Positions 62,401-64,000 of a stretch of DNA of 64,000 nt are shown in pieces; within the stretch, counting starts at the first letter, position 1; each line of letters opens with the position of its first letter. The DNA lies in contig NZ_LZEX01000004.1 of the NCBI RefSeq assembly GCF_001676055.1, positions 62,001 through 126,000 of the forward strand, read 5' to 3'. The notes under the pieces are model-generated. The model was not told the origin of the DNA. It did not search any database and was given only the letters and a program-made list of their open reading frames with translations. Source of the DNA: Morganella psychrotolerans. Its GTDB lineage: Bacteria; Pseudomonadota; Gammaproteobacteria; Enterobacterales; Enterobacteriaceae. The position numbers and the translations under genes are program-made.

Positions 62401-64000
62401 CATTCGCAATTTTCTGCGTTTCACCATCAACCAACGTTACGCTGCTCACTTTCGCAGTATCAATATCAAAGATATAACTGACCAGTTTATTCGCATCAAC
62501 CGCCGTGGCGCCGTTCAGTGCGGTACTGACCAGCACATCATTCATCGCTTTGGTGGTTGCCGCTAATGTTATGGTCACCTGTCCGTCTGCGTCCGTTGTC
62601 CCGCCGACAGAAACAACTGCGTCAGTATTATCAGCCGTTGCCGTAACAGTGACACCGGATACCGGGTTGCCGTTGGCATCCTGAACCAGCGCGATATAGG
62701 TGAAATTATCCGCGTTGTTCGCGACTTTAGTTGTTTTATCTCCGTCTAAAAGGACGCTTTTAATCGTCATCGTGCTGCTGTCCGGGACGATGTGAATAAT
62801 CACCTCTTTACCCGTGCTGTCCGTGCTGTTTGTGGCATGCACTGTCGCATCACCGATGCGGGTTCCGGTCAGCGAGAAGGTCGCCTGCCCGGCATCGTTT
62901 GTAACAACCGCCTGATCACTTAATGTACCCAGTGTGGTGGCCAGGTTTACTGTGTTACCCGGTACGACGTTACCCTGTGCATCTTTGACCGTCACCGTCA
63001 GTGTGGCTTTTGCCGTTCCGTTTGCAATGATGGTGTCCGCATCCGTCGTCAGCGTCACCACTGACGCAGTCGCCGTATCAGGAACCAATATCACCGTGAC
63101 GCTCTGACCGGTCGCATCCGTACTGTTGGTGGCTTTGATAACCGCATCACCGGCGATCGTTCCTTTCAGGGTAACCGTTGCCTGTCCTGTTACATCCGTG
63201 GTAACACTTTGTGTATTCAGCTGTCCGGTTGTTGTGCTGAGTGTCACCACATTTCCCGGAACCGGGTTACCCTGCTCATCTTTAACCGTCACCGTCAGCG
63301 TCGCGGTATCTGTTCCGTTTGCGGTAACTTTTTCTTTACTGCTGCTGAGAGAAACAACTTTCGCTGTTGATATATCGGCAACAAAAGTAACGTTTTTACT
63401 GACAGAATGACCATTGATCGATGCCGAAATACTGACCGGCCCGGCAAGGATATTGGTTACCGCAAAGAATGCTTCACCCAGATTGTTGGTCTGAACCAGT
63501 TGTGATGCAGGTAATGCGCCATTATCCGCACTGAAAGAAACGCGGACATTCGGGACAATATTACCCTGCTCATCAGTCACGATGGCTTTCACACGGTTTT
63601 GTGCCACTCCGTTTGCCGCCTTATTGTTATCAATTACAATAAGGTTTGCTTCATCGATTTTGGCAGTACCCTGGTTTGGTTCAAAATTAACGTTAACTGT
63701 CGGACCGGTCGTTTCACCTTTCAGTTTGGCGTTTACCGTACCGGCACCGGCGGTGGTGTTGGTCAGACTGAATATCGCCTCACCTTGTGCATCCGTCACC
63801 AGCGTTTCTGTCGCCGGTAATGCACCATTGCTGCTGGTGAAGACGACTTCCATTCCCGGAACCCGGTTACCCTCAGCATCCGTTACAATCGCTTTAACCT
63901 GGTTTTTCGCTTTACCGTCAGCTAACTGGTCATTTTTAATCACAATCAGATTACTGTCGGTAATATCTGCCGTTGTACTGTCGGCAATGAAGGTGACCGG
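59471..64000 (-). CDS. Giant invasin/intimin-like Ig-repeat protein, N-terminus outside window
   Basis: At least 1,509 codons are open to the right edge. The visible part has about twelve bacterial Ig-like (Big_1) repeats of about 95-100 aa, each with an ADG/ANG start and a DA-GKATI-L centre. Repeats 7-11 are very alike (VKWTQ-KG, SKTDATGKATI, VPADKTV), while the first four are more divergent and classical. After the repeats comes a carboxypeptidase-regulatory/Cna-B-like domain (VIPGARIEIYSENKGEKLVD) and a terminal domain (IIVQWLENNPKDPDTYIKVP; GLETITIEKFKPGTYTYALE) resembling the DUF2135/YfaP type. A C-type lectin end, usual in invasin, is absent. It is probably an inverse autotransporter adhesin whose barrel lies outside the window. 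Confidence 0.88.
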   Translation of the reverse strand, partial: PVTFIADSTTADITDSNLIVIKNDQLADGKAKNQVKAIVTDAEGNRVPGMEVVFTSSNGALPATETLVTDAQGEAIFSLTNTTAGAGTVNAKLKGETTGPTVNVNFEPNQGTAKIDEANLIVIDNNKAANGVAQNRVKAIVTDEQGNIVPNVRVSFSADNGALPASQLVQTNNLGEAFFAVTNILAGPVSISASINGHSVSKNVTFVADISTAKVVSLSSSKEKVTANGTDTATLTVTVKDEQGNPVPGNVVTLSTTTGQLNTQSVTTDVTGQATVTLKGTIAGDAVIKATNSTDATGQSVTVILVPDTATASVVTLTTDADTIIANGTAKATLTVTVKDAQGNVVPGNTVNLATTLGTLSDQAVVTNDAGQATFSLTGTRIGDATVHATNSTDSTGKEVIIHIVPDSSTMTIKSVLLDGDKTTKVANNADNFTYIALVQDANGNPVSGVTVTATADNTDAVVSVGGTTDADGQVTITLAATTKAMNDVLVSTALNGATAVDANKLVSYIFDIDTAKVSSVTLVDGETQKIANGSDSFSYVAQLTDGNGNKILQAGLDVKWIQDQGTKVVLSEDSTKTNAQGLATVTLKSTTEAADNVRVSAQYATKPVVAADKNVSFIYNMDSARVSKVTLEGDKITQIADGVTYYTFTAQLTDENNNPIRKADLDVKWTQDKGDKAVLSGTTSKTDAAGKATIRLTSTTTAVDDIRVSAQYLEIAPVPADKTVSFTYNLATAKISTVALSGNVTQQVADGVTYFNYTAQLVDKFNNPILLADKEVKWTQNKGTSVVLSGTTSKTDATGKATITLKSTTKAVADVLVSAQYQDDAAVPADKTVDFIYELASARVSTVELNGDVTKQIADGITYFIYTAQLVDKNNNPILLADKEVKWTQNKGTNVTLFAATSKTDATGKATIKLTSTATAVDDVLVSAEYPGTAVVPADKTVNFTYDLDTAKISTVKLSGDATQQIADGIKFYTFTAQLVDINNNPINQENLDVKWTQDKGSDVVLSATTSKTDATGKATINLTSTTKAVSDITVSAQYKDMATIAADKKVSFTYDLLTAKVGTVTLFGDKTTQIADGITYFTYTAQLVDKYNNPILLADQDVKWTQDKGVDVVLSAATSKTDATGKTSITLKSTKKAVDDVIVSAQYLATVTVPADKKISFIADAATARISSVNLKGEITRKVANGTNTFIFVTTVTDVNGNPVRNMDVTWSNNKPDTTTLVATAAKTGVDGTVEATLTSSLTPTYDIIISAAIAGQNKVDANLKVSFEELFKSTITVVDAGKTGTVVIPGARIEIYSENKGEKLVDELTPTNGKIQVELVAGRYAIVITKDGFRTYDNFIEIRSGLDLNYQYGLIQIGDNDAKIIVQWLENNPKDPDTYIKVPDGTNVFRQKKDYDGVHLDRDNTSAPGLETITIEKFKPGTYTYALECFNCTWSNFNNTDAKVSVHINDRVTLAAGTSPDTYVTSPRNAVAGTGNTTKFWRVLEISVTSAGVVSVRVLNTYSTAF
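59900..62500 (-). repeat. Tandem Ig-repeat coding units
   Basis: From about 60500 to 62250 the DNA repeats with a period near 288 bp; the phrase encoding SKTDATGKATI recurs at 60625, 60945, 61270, 61600 and 61930 approximately. Nucleotide identity between neighbouring units is high enough for recombination to change repeat number. Confidence 0.75.

Noticed and set aside
59471..64000. Regular repeats as a CRISPR array
   Set aside because: The period is near 288 bp and in frame with Ig domains; there are no short identical repeats with unique spacers.

Overview
The window looks like chromosome of a Morganella-type enterobacterium (Morganellaceae). The strongest sign is the 453-aa antiporter / 378-aa pyridoxal-phosphate histidine decarboxylase / second antiporter / dedicated histidyl-tRNA synthetase cluster at 826-6305, which matches the Morganella morganii histamine cluster in order and protein length. 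MrpJ-type fimbrial/motility regulators, ERIC elements and a GntRKU block agree with this. This assignment is from memory of the families, not from a search.

Layout. 1-404: edge-truncated, catalytically degenerate RAYT/IS200-type protein. 826-6305: histamine cluster behind an FNR-type box. 6367-7452: soluble chemoreceptor with a CZB domain. 7635-10677: gluconate uptake and phosphorylation (gntU, gntK) with GntR and two GntR operators. 11050-17607: an ABC importer, methyltransferase, ModD and TonB-dependent receptor, with ModE-type dyads before both the ABC operon and the receptor gene; I read this as a molybdenum/tungsten uptake system. 17684-21402: MFS transporter and trans-sulfuration-type PLP enzyme, with a MerR regulator and a 19-bp-spacer MerR promoter. 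21485-25933: MscS channel, LemA protein, and metY-metQ behind three tandem MetJ boxes.

26226-46846: a nearly complete SPI-1/Mxi-Spa type III secretion system. A leftward arm carries an InvF-like regulator, sctC, W, V, chaperone, N, O, P, Q, R, S, T, U, SicA-like chaperone and sctA, E, B. A rightward arm carries sctD, F, I, J, K, L and an OrgC-position gene. An MrpJ-like regulator sits at its right flank. Six of these genes (sctA, sctE, sctP, sctC, sctD, sctI) are interrupted at nine A/T homopolymers of 7-9 nt. Removing one base from each tract restores full-length proteins of family-typical size. gntR shows the same defect. This is either a systematic assembly artefact or Shigella-like transcriptional slippage spread over the whole apparatus, and it is the observation I would check first.

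48560-52563: potABCD polyamine importer. 52950-55314: ahpC-ahpF with an OxyR-type half-site pair. 55684-58413: AT-rich accessory genes (small lipoprotein, Sel1 protein, bactofilin, two unknowns, second MrpJ-like regulator). 59471-64000: C-terminal part of a giant Ig-repeat (invasin/intimin-like) protein running off the right edge.

Repeats: three ERIC elements plus one ERIC fragment, a 95-bp two-hairpin repeat present twice with compensatory changes, and a tandem 66-bp repeat upstream of lemA. I saw no tRNA, rRNA, CRISPR array or complete insertion sequence.
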